Assembly: GCF_023278185.1 (NCBI RefSeq)
Contig: NZ_CP066356.1
Span: 744,001 to 808,000, forward strand
DNA length: 64,000 nt
Origin: Bradyrhizobium elkanii USDA 76
Lineage (GTDB): Bacteria > Pseudomonadota > Alphaproteobacteria > Rhizobiales > Xanthobacteraceae
Direction of reading: 5' to 3'
A program made the position numbers and the translations under genes. The notes under the pieces were generated by a model that did no database searches, was not told where the DNA came from, and saw nothing but the letters and a program-made list of their open reading frames with translations. The first letter of the stretch is position 1. Each line of letters begins with the position of its first letter. Of the stretch, positions 63,900 to 64,000 are shown piece after piece.

Positions 63900-63935
63900 C
63901 AGGATCAAGCCGGTCATCGATCCGACTTGATCCTG
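63900..63935 (+). terminator. Hairpin after the beta-oxidation genes
   Basis: CAGGATCAAG (63900-63909) pairs perfectly with CTTGATCCTG (63926-63935), 20 bases after the fadJ stop, followed by TTGTG. It is a plausible terminator of the operon. Nothing else is seen in the last 65 bases. Confidence 0.6.
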
Positions 63936-64000
63936 TTGTGCGACGGTCATGCCGGTCAAAGTCCCGCCACGCTTGTTCCCCACTGGCACCACGCTGCTGG

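Overview
The window is high-GC DNA with the gene content and intergenic repeats of an alphaproteobacterium of the Bradyrhizobium/Rhodopseudomonas group. Supporting signs are DUF3551 and DUF6460 proteins, a class I lysyl-tRNA synthetase, a PodJ-like polar protein, a Lhr-type repair cassette, and several families of hyphenated palindromes found in intergenic DNA. Most of it reads as ordinary chromosome: single genes and two- to four-gene operons on both strands. There is one tRNA, two insertion sequences, and no prophage, CRISPR array or rRNA.

Layout. 0-5 kb: edge of an SRPBCC gene, an IS5-family element inside a palindromic repeat, a VOC protein, an ogt-araC pair, a GT22-like mannosyltransferase and tRNA-Gly(CCC). 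5-17 kb: small envelope proteins, flavin oxidoreductases, a probable 2-keto-3-deoxy-L-arabonate dehydratase, a P450 with a LuxR regulator, an ECF sigma/DUF4142/cupredoxin cluster, a LysR-Rieske oxygenase pair and a short PHA-synthase-like hydrolase. 17-26.6 kb: RidA, a multidomain iron-sulfur/globin fusion facing an HxlR regulator, a KstD-like flavoprotein, a SCO copper chaperone, a periplasmic binding protein and lysK behind a terminator-like hairpin. 26.7-28.1 kb: an IS110-family element of the IS1111 type with a structured 3' noncoding end. 28-34.8 kb: cupin, class II aldolase, S24 repressor, DUF952-pyrD, MATE, MBL and DUF6460.

34.9-44.2 kb holds the four genes of the ligase-associated (cisplatin-type) DNA damage response. 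Exonuclease and ATP-dependent ligase are on the minus strand; DEXH helicase and PdeM phosphoesterase are on the plus strand. A TPR-methyltransferase and an orphan binding protein lie between them. The ligase and the helicase each carry an in-frame copy of the same GC-rich palindromic repeat, which adds a Pro/Gly/Arg-rich segment to the protein. This is the most unusual feature here and resembles the protein-invading palindromic elements known from Rickettsia.

44.4-57 kb: LysR/EamA, an NRAMP-like transporter, Lrp/dialkylglycine decarboxylase, a TIGR02186-TauE pair, a ClpP-like periplasmic protein and a 1177-residue PodJ-like protein. 57-64 kb: a PadR repressor facing an NTF2-like gene and a beta-oxidation set (acyl-CoA dehydrogenase, thiolase, bifunctional hydratase/dehydrogenase), with a palindromic operator candidate between them and a terminator hairpin at the end.

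All functional calls come from reading motifs and recalled family features. No database search was possible.
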